A stretch of 58,193 nucleotides of DNA. Source: Vibrio sinaloensis (GTDB taxonomy: Bacteria; Pseudomonadota; Gammaproteobacteria; Enterobacterales; Vibrionaceae). The position numbers were made by a program, and so were the translations under genes. Positions 26,774 through 33,846 of the stretch are shown one piece after another (the first letter of the stretch is position 1; each line of letters opens with the position of its first letter). The stretch spans positions 1 to 58,193 of the forward strand of contig NZ_JWLV01000002.1 in assembly GCF_000808535.1 (NCBI RefSeq). The letters run 5' to 3'. The notes below the pieces were generated by a model that had not been told where the DNA came from, ran no database searches, and worked only from the letters and a program-made list of their open reading frames with translations.

Positions 26774-27994
26774 ATGTTCTCTACTCTCAGCAAGAGCGTG
26801 CGTCAATATATGTTGGTGACGTTCAACTACTGGAATTTCACCATTACTGATGGCGCACTGCGTATGCTAGTGGTGCTCTATTTCTACGATTTGGGTTACA
26901 GCTCGCTAGAAATCGCCTCGTTGTTCCTGTTCTACGAATTTTTTGGTGTGGTGACAAACCTCGTTGGTGGCTGGTTGGGGGCTAGATTGGGCTTAAACAA
27001 GACCATGAACCTCGGGCTAGGGATGCAAATTGTCGCGCTGGCCATGTTAGCGGTGCCTAGTGGTTGGCTGACGATTCCTTGGGTAATGGCCGCTCAGGCA
27101 TTGTCTGGGATCGCCAAAGACCTCAATAAAATGAGCGCCAAAAGTTCGATTAAAACTTTGGTGCCAGACGAACAGCAAGGCGCGCTGTATAAGTGGATTG
27201 CAATCCTCACTGGCTCGAAGAATGCACTGAAAGGGGCGGGGTTCTTTGTTGGCGGCTTGCTTCTCTCTACCATTGGTTTCACCTATGCGGTGTTGACGAT
27301 GGCGGCGGTGCTGACTCTGGTGTTTATTGGTAGTGTTCTCAGCTTAGAAGCGAATCTGGGCAAAGCGAAGACCAAGCCGAAGTTTAAGCAAATTTTCTCT
27401 AAGTCTGAGTCGATCAATATTCTTTCGGCGGCACGTATGTTCCTATTTGGTGCTCGTGATGTGTGGTTTGTCGTGGCACTGCCCATTTATCTCGGCAGCG
27501 TTTTTGGTTGGGATCATTCGTGGGTTGGAGGATTTCTTGCGGCTTGGACAATTGCTTACGGCGTTGTTCAGGGCGTTGCGCCCAAGATTACCGGCAAAGC
27601 ACAAGGCAAAGTGCCCGATGGTCACGCCGCAATGCTTTGGGCTGGTGGATTAGCCATCGTCACCGCATCGATTGCCTACGCTGTTCAGATTGGCTGGCAA
27701 CCTGAGTTCGTGATTGTCGGGGGATTGTTGATTTTTGGGGCGATTTTCGCCGTCAATTCGTCACTTCACTCTTATCTGATCGTCAGCTATGCAAAAGGTG
27801 ATGGTGTCTCTTTGGATGTCGGTTTTTACTACATGGCCAATGCTATGGGGCGTCTGATTGGCACGATTTTGTCTGGTTGGGTGTTCCAAATGGCTGGACT
27901 CGCAGCGTGTTTGTGGGTCTCGTTTGCCTTCTTAGCGCTGACCACGCTTATTTCACTTAAGCTACCGAAAGTGAATCAAGTCGCGACGGCGTAA
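26774..27994 (+). CDS. arsJ: ArsJ organoarsenical (1-arseno-3-phosphoglycerate) efflux MFS transporter
   Basis: A 406-residue major-facilitator protein with about 11-12 membrane helices. The N-terminus YMLVTFNYWNFTITDGALRM is the typical ArsJ opening, and the motif GGWLGARLGLNKTM is the MFS loop 2-3 signature. ArsJ exports 1-arseno-3-phosphoglycerate made by the upstream GAPDH. The ATG has a GAGGA site. The unit ends in a strong terminator at 28021. Confidence 0.95.
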   Translation: MFSTLSKSVRQYMLVTFNYWNFTITDGALRMLVVLYFYDLGYSSLEIASLFLFYEFFGVVTNLVGGWLGARLGLNKTMNLGLGMQIVALAMLAVPSGWLTIPWVMAAQALSGIAKDLNKMSAKSSIKTLVPDEQQGALYKWIAILTGSKNALKGAGFFVGGLLLSTIGFTYAVLTMAAVLTLVFIGSVLSLEANLGKAKTKPKFKQIFSKSESINILSAARMFLFGARDVWFVVALPIYLGSVFGWDHSWVGGFLAAWTIAYGVVQGVAPKITGKAQGKVPDGHAAMLWAGGLAIVTASIAYAVQIGWQPEFVIVGGLLIFGAIFAVNSSLHSYLIVSYAKGDGVSLDVGFYYMANAMGRLIGTILSGWVFQMAGLAACLWVSFAFLALTTLISLKLPKVNQVATA

Positions 27995-28020
27995 ACGCAA
28001 CCTCCGACCTTCTCATGACT

Positions 28021-28057
28021 AAAAGCTGACCAAGCTTATACCTTGGTCAGCTTTTTT
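28021..28057 (+). terminator. terminator of the arsenic operon
   Basis: Stem AAGCTGACCAAG / CTTGGTCAGCTT with a 7-base loop followed by T6. Confidence 0.92.
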
Positions 28058-28096
28058 ATTGCTATATTCAGAGGGTTACAACACTGAGGTTAAACA

Positions 28097-29110
28097 ATGA
28101 GAGAACGTGTCCAGTTTTTTGACTTGCTGCGCTGTGTGGCGGCTGTGGCTGTGATTGCCATCCATGTGCTAGCGCCGTATCGCCATGAACTGGGAATCAT
28201 TCCTTTTGACGAGTGGTTTACGGCTGTTGCAACAAACGGAGTGACACGTTGGGCTGTTCCTGTGTTTATTTTGATCTCCGGCGCCTTGATGTTGAGCGAT
28301 AAGCGACCTTTTGATCTTCACTACTATGTTAAGCGGCGTTTAGGGAAGGTTTTGGTGCCATTTCTTGTTTGGTCGCTATTTTATGGTTATCTCTCAGGTT
28401 GGACAGCCAACGGTTTTGACGCCAAAGTTTCCCAAGAGGTTCTGCTCAATAGTCCTCAGCATGCGACCTACTATCACCTTGGTTTCTTTTACTACTTTAT
28501 CCCGCTCTACTTTGTGATCCCAATCTTCCAATGGGTGGTGAAGCGCGAAGATGATACGCCACTATATATCTTCACCATCCTTTGGTTAATTACAACGCTG
28601 CTTTACTTGATGGGGATTGATGGGTTTTGGAGTCATGAACTCTGGCTCTATAGTGGCTACTTACCACTTGGCTATATTCTATGGAAGAGAATACCATTAA
28701 CCAAACGCAGCGTAGCGCTAGTAAGCTTGCTTGGCTGCGCGGCGTTAGTCATTACGGTTTATATGGTGGTGACCAATAGTCTGGCAGCGGATAAATACAC
28801 GGTTGGTCGCTGGTTGTCCTATAAAACGCTCAATGTAGTTGCGGCGGCGAGCATGGTCTTTATGCTTTGTCGATACTTTGGTGAAGGGCTATCTGAGCGA
28901 ACTCAGCAAGTGATTAGTTTTATTAGCCAGCACAGTCTCGGGATTTATATTCTTCATCCTATCTTTTTATGGCCAATGAAAGAGTATGCTTGGTATCAGG
29001 GGCACCCAGGTTGGGTGATTCCGGTGTGGATTGTGTTGAGTGGCGGAGGAGCACTGTTTACCAGTTGGTTGTTGTCTCGCTCCGCTAAAACAAGATGGTT
29101 GCTTCCTTAG
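28097..29110 (+). CDS. acyltransferase 3 family membrane protein
   Basis: A 337-residue protein with about ten membrane helices of the acyltransferase_3 (OafA/WecH-like) family. It starts with FFDLLRCVAAVAVIAIHVLAPYRHEL, carrying the conserved arginine and the candidate catalytic histidine, and has the VFILISGALML segment in helix 2-3. Such proteins O-acetylate or otherwise acylate surface polysaccharides or lipid-linked sugars. No glycan genes are adjacent, so the acceptor is unknown. A GAGG site precedes the ATG. It converges directly on the yhhM-like gene (no gap). Confidence 0.88.
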   Translation: MRERVQFFDLLRCVAAVAVIAIHVLAPYRHELGIIPFDEWFTAVATNGVTRWAVPVFILISGALMLSDKRPFDLHYYVKRRLGKVLVPFLVWSLFYGYLSGWTANGFDAKVSQEVLLNSPQHATYYHLGFFYYFIPLYFVIPIFQWVVKREDDTPLYIFTILWLITTLLYLMGIDGFWSHELWLYSGYLPLGYILWKRIPLTKRSVALVSLLGCAALVITVYMVVTNSLAADKYTVGRWLSYKTLNVVAAASMVFMLCRYFGEGLSERTQQVISFISQHSLGIYILHPIFLWPMKEYAWYQGHPGWVIPVWIVLSGGGALFTSWLLSRSAKTRWLLP

Positions 29111-29440
29111 TTAACGCTTCAGCGCAAAGTGCAGGAACTTGTCACCTTGGTAGGTGAGTGTGCCTTTGTCTCCGGGGTTAAGAGCATGGTAATAATGGAT
29201 ACCAATTTGGAATTCACGCTTTGGCCCCAAACGCCCTTTCTGAACGTATATCCAATATTCTTGGTCATCTTGCCCTGGCGCTGGGTCCTCAATTTCAATC
29301 GCTTGCTTATCCAAAACGGTCACTTCAGCCGTTTGCTCTGGAGCTCCTTGCCCTTGAATATGCTTACTAAAAAAACGCTGGAATGCCCAAGCACTCACTA
29401 AAATGAACACAAGAACCGCAACAATCAGTGTGATTGGCAT
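29111..29440 (-). CDS. DUF2500 protein, YhhM-like
   Basis: A 109-residue protein with one N-terminal membrane anchor (about 3-22) and a small beta-rich soluble domain with the LNPGDKGTLTYQGDKFLHF C-terminal motif typical of DUF2500. In E. coli the homologue yhhM also sits near yhhL, yhhN, rsmD and ftsYEX, as here. Function unknown. Confidence 0.85.
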   Translation of the reverse strand: MPITLIVAVLVFILVSAWAFQRFFSKHIQGQGAPEQTAEVTVLDKQAIEIEDPAPGQDDQEYWIYVQKGRLGPKREFQIGIHYYHALNPGDKGTLTYQGDKFLHFALKR

Positions 29441-29767
29441 GATGAGATCTCCCTTCTAATGTTGGCTATTCTAGCGGTTATTTGTATTAGAGATGAGGCT
29501 TGGCGCAATTGAGTGATAAGTTGGTGCGTATCTTGAATGATTTATTAGACGCATATCACAAGGGATTGGGAAAATTGTCAGTATCCTGATATAGCTAGTA
29601 ATTGATTCCTTTACATTAATTTACTAGGGGAACAATTTTGTCCAGCAATGAAAAGGGAGATAATAATTCGCAGTGACTGTAAGAACAAAGGCTAACCAAG
29701 AGTGGAGACTCGAAGTTGTAAAAGGCTTTGTTTTGCCCCTAAACTTTACTAGCGATGGAGGGAAGCC
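29441..29767. other. 327-bp gap before the DUF4145 gene
   Basis: No convincing gene. A 35-codon frame beginning with GTG at 29673 overlaps the DUF4145 start in another frame and could be a leader peptide, but its ribosome binding site is badly spaced. A/T-rich promoter-like sequence around 29590-29640 probably serves the downstream gene. Confidence 0.35.
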
Positions 29768-30136
29768 ATGTCTGATATAGAGAAAGTTGTTATCCGCACA
29801 CGTAAGTTGGAAAAGCTGCTTCGTACCCAGTATCACGCGGAAGGCAAAGGACTTCATCAACTTATCACCAGTTGTGAAGAGCGATTGCCTCACGATGTCA
29901 TAAGCAAGCTGCGCTATATTGCGACCATTCGCAATAAAGTTGTGCATGAAGAAGACTACAAACTCGATAGCCAGAGAGATTTTTTGACCACGTGCGATGA
30001 GTGTGAAAAAGAGCTGACTCCGCGTAGCAGTCGTTTTGTATGGCGGGCGGCCATCACCCTGATGACACTCATCACTGTCGCGGCATTATTTTTCTATTAT
30101 GCACATTGGGATGTTTTATCGAAGCATTTACAATAA
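29768..30136 (+). CDS. DUF4145 domain membrane protein
   Basis: A 122-residue protein. Residues about 5-75 form a helical DUF4145 domain with the KLRYIATIRNKVVHEE motif (a HEPN-like Arg-Asn-x-x-x-His arrangement, RNKVVH). A single C-terminal membrane helix (about 93-112) follows a basic stretch. HEPN-type domains are frequent in RNA-cleaving toxins and defence proteins, but small membrane-anchored forms like this are widespread in vibrios and uncharacterised. Strong GGAGGG site before ATG. Confidence 0.8.
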   Translation: MSDIEKVVIRTRKLEKLLRTQYHAEGKGLHQLITSCEERLPHDVISKLRYIATIRNKVVHEEDYKLDSQRDFLTTCDECEKELTPRSSRFVWRAAITLMTLITVAALFFYYAHWDVLSKHLQ

Positions 30137-30171
30137 ACGCCAGAAAAGTGGGATATTTTAGAGTTGGAGAG

Positions 30172-30193
30172 TAATTAGACGTGTGTCTAGTTA
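30172..30193 (+). other. small hairpin downstream of the DUF4145 gene
   Basis: TAATTAGAC-GTGT-GTCTAGTTA, a 9-bp stem with one G-U pair and a 4-base loop. No T-run follows; it may be a 3' UTR structure. Confidence 0.4.
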
Positions 30194-30229
30194 TTGAACT
30201 GAATCTGATCGTTTTATCTGCTTTATAAC

Positions 30230-30257
30230 AAAAAGGGACGCGAAAGCGTCCCTTTTT
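30230..30257. terminator. bidirectional terminator
   Basis: Perfect 12-bp stem AAAAAGGGACGC / GCGTCCCTTTTT with GAAA tetraloop. It can end the DUF4145 transcript from the left and the small-peptide transcript from the right. Confidence 0.92.
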
Positions 30258-30273
30258 GTTTTCTGTAATCTGA

Positions 30274-30354
30274 CTAGTACATCATCGGCAGCGTCATTAG
30301 GCCAACAACAACCGCGATCATTACAAGTCCTTGTTTTTGTGAAGAAGTAATCAT
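30274..30354 (-). CDS. probable 26-residue hydrophobic peptide (unrecognised)
   Basis: A short frame of 26 codons plus TAG. It begins MITSSQKQG and continues as a hydrophobic, Val/Met-rich helix (about residues 10-25) ending in LPMMY, as expected for a one-helix membrane microprotein. It has an excellent ribosome binding site (AAGGAG, 9 bases before ATG), a candidate promoter 41-71 bases upstream and a strong terminator 17 bases downstream, so it forms a complete miniature transcription unit. I do not recognise the family. It could also be a peptide coded within a small RNA. No neighbouring gene suggests a function. Confidence 0.6.
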   Translation of the reverse strand: MITSSQKQGLVMIAVVVGLMTLPMMY

Positions 30355-30395
30355 AACACTGCTCCTTAATAGTGATGTTTAACTCTATGCTTTTT

Positions 30396-30425
30396 AGAAT
30401 AGCAATGTTTTTATGGTTTGATCAA
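30396..30425 (-). promoter_or_regulatory. candidate sigma-70 promoter of the 26-residue peptide
   Basis: On the minus strand TTGATC (30420-30425) and TATTCT (30396-30401) are 18 bases apart, placing a start site about 30 bases before the peptide's ribosome binding site. Match to consensus is moderate. Confidence 0.4.
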
Positions 30426-31072
30426 GTTTTTCTTTGCTTACCGCTTAAAAAATCAATTTTAAACTTGTACTTATGGGTTTATTTAGCCGTTTTTTCAATT
30501 TTAAATCGTTACTTTTGAGCTGGTTTTTATTTGTTCTTATGCCGTCGTTTTGCGTTTAAATTGTTGTTTTAATTCAAATATAATCTATATTTATTTGTGT
30601 TAATAAAAGGTTTTTTGTTCTTTTGGGGCTTAGGGGTCTTTTGGTGTTGATATTTTAGAGTTTGTTGTAGGTTTTGTTGGTTTTTTCTTGTTAGGTGAGA
30701 ATTGATGTCATTATTTGGTTTGTTCCATTAGAGTATGAGTGATAAAACTGGAAGTAAAACGAGAGGGAATGGTGCTAATGTCTTTTGTGTTTTTGGTTTA
30801 AGATTTTGTTTTTAAGGCTAATTTGTCTTTTTTGTTTGTTTATTTTTTCGTTGGTCAAAGAAGATTTTGTTACTACGCTATGTTTTCATCCCTTTAGGTG
30901 TATAAGATGATTTTTTTGGGTTTTTAAACGGTTGGTGCTGGCCCTGACCTGACATTGCAGATAGAAATGCAAACGTGTAGAAGCATAATCGAGATCCAAG
31001 TTTTACTTTCCCACTCTGGACATATGAAGCGCCCTCCCTACACTAGCGACTCAGTTTAAAAGAGGTGGTCGC
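30426..31072. other. long gene-free, strongly G/T-rich (plus strand) intergenic region
   Basis: No coding frame or known RNA was recognised. From about 30426 to 30930 the plus strand is dominated by G and T: for example 50 of 60 bases in 30661-30720. C is nearly absent there. The last 140 bases before yhhN return to normal composition and should hold its promoter. Confidence 0.6.
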
Positions 31073-31696
31073 ATGTGGAGTTGGCTTTCAGTCGCACTAT
31101 CAGGTTTTATTAGTATTTCTGCCAGTGAAAGCAATCAGAAGATGCAAGCAGCGGTGTTTAAAACGCTGACAATGTTCATGCTGGTGGTCATGCTATGGAG
31201 CCAAGAAAGCCTGGTTGGGCTTGCTGCATGGTGGGTGACGCTCGGGCTTATCATTTCTGCGCTCGCGGACAGTCTCTATCTCTTTAATAAGCACAAGCGA
31301 CTCTGCTTTTCGGCGTATATCGGCGCTCAGCTGTGCTACAGCACTTCTTTTTGGCAGCAGTTGTCAGGGGAAATTGTATGGTGGTTACCAGCCATGCTGC
31401 TTGCCATCGGTATTGTGGTGTTTTTCCTAATGCTACCTAAGATCGATAAACTGATTTTCCCCGTTGTGATCATGGGGATGATGTTGCTGCAGTTGAATTG
31501 GGCTGCGGGAGAGGTTTGGTTGTTTTCAGGCACCGTGTCTGGCTCACTTGGTTTTCTTGGTACCATCATCCTGACACTTTCTGCAGGCTTGCTTGCGGTT
31601 CATGATTATCGACATCCGATAGCCTTTGGCCGTTATCTCATCTCTGGTAGTTACTTACTGGCGCACGCTTTGATTACCGCTTCTTTGATTATCTAA
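31073..31696 (+). CDS. lysoplasmalogenase-family membrane protein (YhhN)
   Basis: A 207-residue YhhN/TMEM86 family protein with about eight membrane helices. The segment GLIISALADSLYLF has the conserved Asp of the family, and the later YLLAHALI the conserved helix end. Eukaryotic relatives hydrolyse the vinyl ether of lysoplasmalogens; the bacterial substrate is less clear. A GAGG site precedes the ATG. The yhhN/yhhM/yhhL/rsmD neighbourhood is as in enterobacteria. Confidence 0.85.
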   Translation: MWSWLSVALSGFISISASESNQKMQAAVFKTLTMFMLVVMLWSQESLVGLAAWWVTLGLIISALADSLYLFNKHKRLCFSAYIGAQLCYSTSFWQQLSGEIVWWLPAMLLAIGIVVFFLMLPKIDKLIFPVVIMGMMLLQLNWAAGEVWLFSGTVSGSLGFLGTIILTLSAGLLAVHDYRHPIAFGRYLISGSYLLAHALITASLII

Positions 31697-31762
31697 AATC
31701 AAAGTTCTTTTCTCTGGTTACGATTATGCTTTGCCGCAATGCCATTGTCGGAGAAAGCAGTC

Positions 31763-31996
31763 ATGACGGAAATTCATGCACATAACGTTCTAAACTTACT
31801 TAGAGAAAAGCCAATGAGTGAGGCGGAGCTGCGTCACGCAGTGAATCAAGACTTCGGTGAACACGCGATGTTTCGAACCTGTAAATTGAATGGCTTTGAC
31901 CTAGACGCGTTGCTGACGTTCTTTATTCAAAAACAGAAAATCGTCCAGCATGATGGTAAATGGTCTGTCAATATGGATCGTGTGTGTGGTCATTGA
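31763..31996 (+). CDS. YecH-family (DUF2492) probable metal-binding protein
   Basis: A 77-residue protein. It begins with the IHAHNVLNLL motif, has FGEHAMFRTCKLNGFDLDALLTFF in the middle and ends DRVCGH; the His and Cys residues are the presumed metal ligands of this family. Function unknown. I chose ATG 31763, which has a GGAG site 9 bases upstream, over the in-frame ATG at 31739, which has none. Confidence 0.85.
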   Translation: MTEIHAHNVLNLLREKPMSEAELRHAVNQDFGEHAMFRTCKLNGFDLDALLTFFIQKQKIVQHDGKWSVNMDRVCGH

Positions 31997-32130
31997 TCAC
32001 TGTAAGTACGCTTATTTAATCTCTATTCACTGAATCAATCTGTTTTGCCTCCAAATTAACGTGCGACGTTGCTATACTTCGCCGTCTTTTTGTTCATCTA
32101 TTCAAACCGTGCTGCTTTGGGGGCTAATCC

Positions 32131-32715
32131 ATGGATATAATTTCTGCCGCGACCATGTTGTTTCTCATCATGGACCCGCTAGGCAACTTGCCGATTGTGC
32201 TGTCTATACTGAAGCACTTAGATCCGAAACGTCGCCGCAAAGTGTTAATCCGAGAGCTTCTATTTGCGCTGGGTATTTTGATGTTGTTCCTCTTTGCAGG
32301 AAAGAGCATCCTCAACTTCCTTCACGTTGCACCAGAAACGCTGAGTATCTCGGGCGGGATTATTCTCTTTATCATCGCAATCAAGATGATTTTCCCTACG
32401 GGCGGCAGTATTGTTGGCTTAGCGGCAGGTGAAGAGCCTTTCTTTGTTCCGATGGCGATTCCAATGATTGCAGGGCCATCGGTAATCGCTGCGCTACTGC
32501 TGCTTTCTAGTCAGCACCCCGACAAGCTTTTGGAGTTGTCGGCTGCCGTACTGTTAGCTTGGGGGGTGACGTTTGTGGTGTTGATGTTCTATGGCTTCTT
32601 CCATAGGATTTTGGGTGAGCGCGGACTCAAAGCCATTGAGCGTTTGATGGGACTTTTGCTGATTATGATTTCAACTCAAATGTTCCTCGATGGCGTAAAA
32701 AGCTATTTAGGTTAA
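32131..32715 (+). CDS. yhgN: YhgN, MarC-family membrane protein
   Basis: A 194-residue MarC/UPF0056 (NAAT-type) inner-membrane protein with about six helices. The family repeats LFLIMDPLGNLPIVL and PMAIPMIAGPSVI, each with the conserved Pro-Gly motif, are both present. Transport function is presumed but substrates are not established. ATG with GGGGG site. It is followed by a strong terminator. Confidence 0.92.
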   Translation: MDIISAATMLFLIMDPLGNLPIVLSILKHLDPKRRRKVLIRELLFALGILMLFLFAGKSILNFLHVAPETLSISGGIILFIIAIKMIFPTGGSIVGLAAGEEPFFVPMAIPMIAGPSVIAALLLLSSQHPDKLLELSAAVLLAWGVTFVVLMFYGFFHRILGERGLKAIERLMGLLLIMISTQMFLDGVKSYLG

Positions 32716-32721
32716 GAGATA

Positions 32722-32749
32722 AAAAATGCCGCGACTTCGCGGCATTTTT
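32722..32749. terminator. bidirectional terminator between yhgN and yhhL
   Basis: Stem AAAAATGCCGCG / CGCGGCATTTTT with loop ACTT; U-tracts in both directions. Confidence 0.92.
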
Positions 32750-32754
32750 GGTTT

Positions 32755-33021
32755 TTAGGACATGTATTTACGTCGGATATCGAGCAAGGCAAAGATACCA
32801 AAAATAAGAATCGACCATTTTTCCCATTTGCTCATGGCGATCTTATCTCCAAACGCGCCGATGAATATCAGCATTTGCAGTCCGTGCATGAACAACAGGA
32901 ACGCCGCCATAATATAAAGCGCGATAGCGGCATTGCCTGGAAAGGGCATAAAAATGTTGAGAACCAAAATAAACCAAACAAAGCCAATAGCCGCTTTGGC
33001 GAGTAATAGTAATGCTTTCAT
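32755..33021 (-). CDS. DUF1145 membrane protein, YhhL-like
   Basis: An 88-residue protein with two to three hydrophobic segments and the FMPFPGNAAIALYI motif of DUF1145. It follows rsmD by 10 bp, as yhhL follows rsmD in E. coli. The ATG at 33021 has an AAGGA site; the frame is open further upstream into rsmD but that part is not needed. Function unknown. Confidence 0.88.
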   Translation of the reverse strand: MKALLLLAKAAIGFVWFILVLNIFMPFPGNAAIALYIMAAFLLFMHGLQMLIFIGAFGDKIAMSKWEKWSILIFGIFALLDIRRKYMS

Positions 33022-33031
33022 GACGACGTCC

Positions 33032-33634
33032 TTACGAGTCTTGTTGTCGCTCAAATAGTCGGTAGCACACTTGGCCAGCCGTCTTTTCTCGATACAGTTG
33101 CCAGTGTGCCGGAATTGACTCCAATGCCAACTCTTTTTCTGTTTCAATATAAATCATCGCGCCTTCCGCCAGCCAATTATTCTGCTCCAGCAAGGTCACG
33201 GTTTCGTCGAGTAATCCTTTACGAAACGGAGGATCAATAAAAACCACGTGATGCGGCGTTCCTGGCTGTTTTAGAAAGCTCAAGGCATCGGTGTTGTGCG
33301 CGCTAATATTGGTGGCTTTTAATGCGGCGATGTTTTGCTTGAGCTGTTTAAATGCCGCGGTATTGAGCTCTACCATGGTCACATGCTCAGCTTGACGAGA
33401 CGCTGATTCAAAACTCAGGCCACCGGAACCTGCAAACAAATCCAAACATTTGGCTCTGGGTACATCTTGCGCGATCCAGTTAAAGAGGGTTTCTTTAACG
33501 CGATCGGTCGTTGGGCGTAACCCTTCTGCATCGTGGACAGGCAGCTTTCGACCTCTCCATAAGCCACTAATGATACGAACGAAGCCTGTGGATGGCTTTT
33601 TTTGTGATGTGTTTTGCTGGCGACGTCTTACCAT
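33032..33634 (-). CDS. rsmD: 16S rRNA (guanine(966)-N2)-methyltransferase
   Basis: A 200-residue SAM-dependent methyltransferase that methylates G966 of 16S rRNA in the assembled small subunit. Motifs: RIISGLWRGRKL at the N-terminus, RPTTDRVKETLFNW, SAM motif LDLFAGSGGLSFE, and catalytic DPPF (VVFIDPPFRKG). It is divergent from ftsY with a 212-bp gap, the conserved arrangement. Confidence 0.96.
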   Translation of the reverse strand: MVRRRQQNTSQKKPSTGFVRIISGLWRGRKLPVHDAEGLRPTTDRVKETLFNWIAQDVPRAKCLDLFAGSGGLSFESASRQAEHVTMVELNTAAFKQLKQNIAALKATNISAHNTDALSFLKQPGTPHHVVFIDPPFRKGLLDETVTLLEQNNWLAEGAMIYIETEKELALESIPAHWQLYREKTAGQVCYRLFERQQDS

Positions 33635-33846
33635 AGATTTTTTGACCGCTAATAAAGTGATACTATACCCAGTCGCTCAGCAATTAAGCCCTGAGTACAG
33701 CCCAAAATTCATTGATGACAGAGTGTACCCCATCGCCAATACGCTGGAAACTTTTCACTCTGTTGTCATTTTTCTTTTCTTGTTTGGGATAATCCCAAGA
33801 GAAAAGAGTCACAGAGTAAATATAAGACAATCTAGGATAGCCCCAG

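Noticed and set aside
30426..31072. Known small RNA or tRNA in the G/T-rich region
   Set aside because: Looked for Qrr-like, 6S-like and tRNA-like structure and saw none; composition rather than a fold is the only signal.
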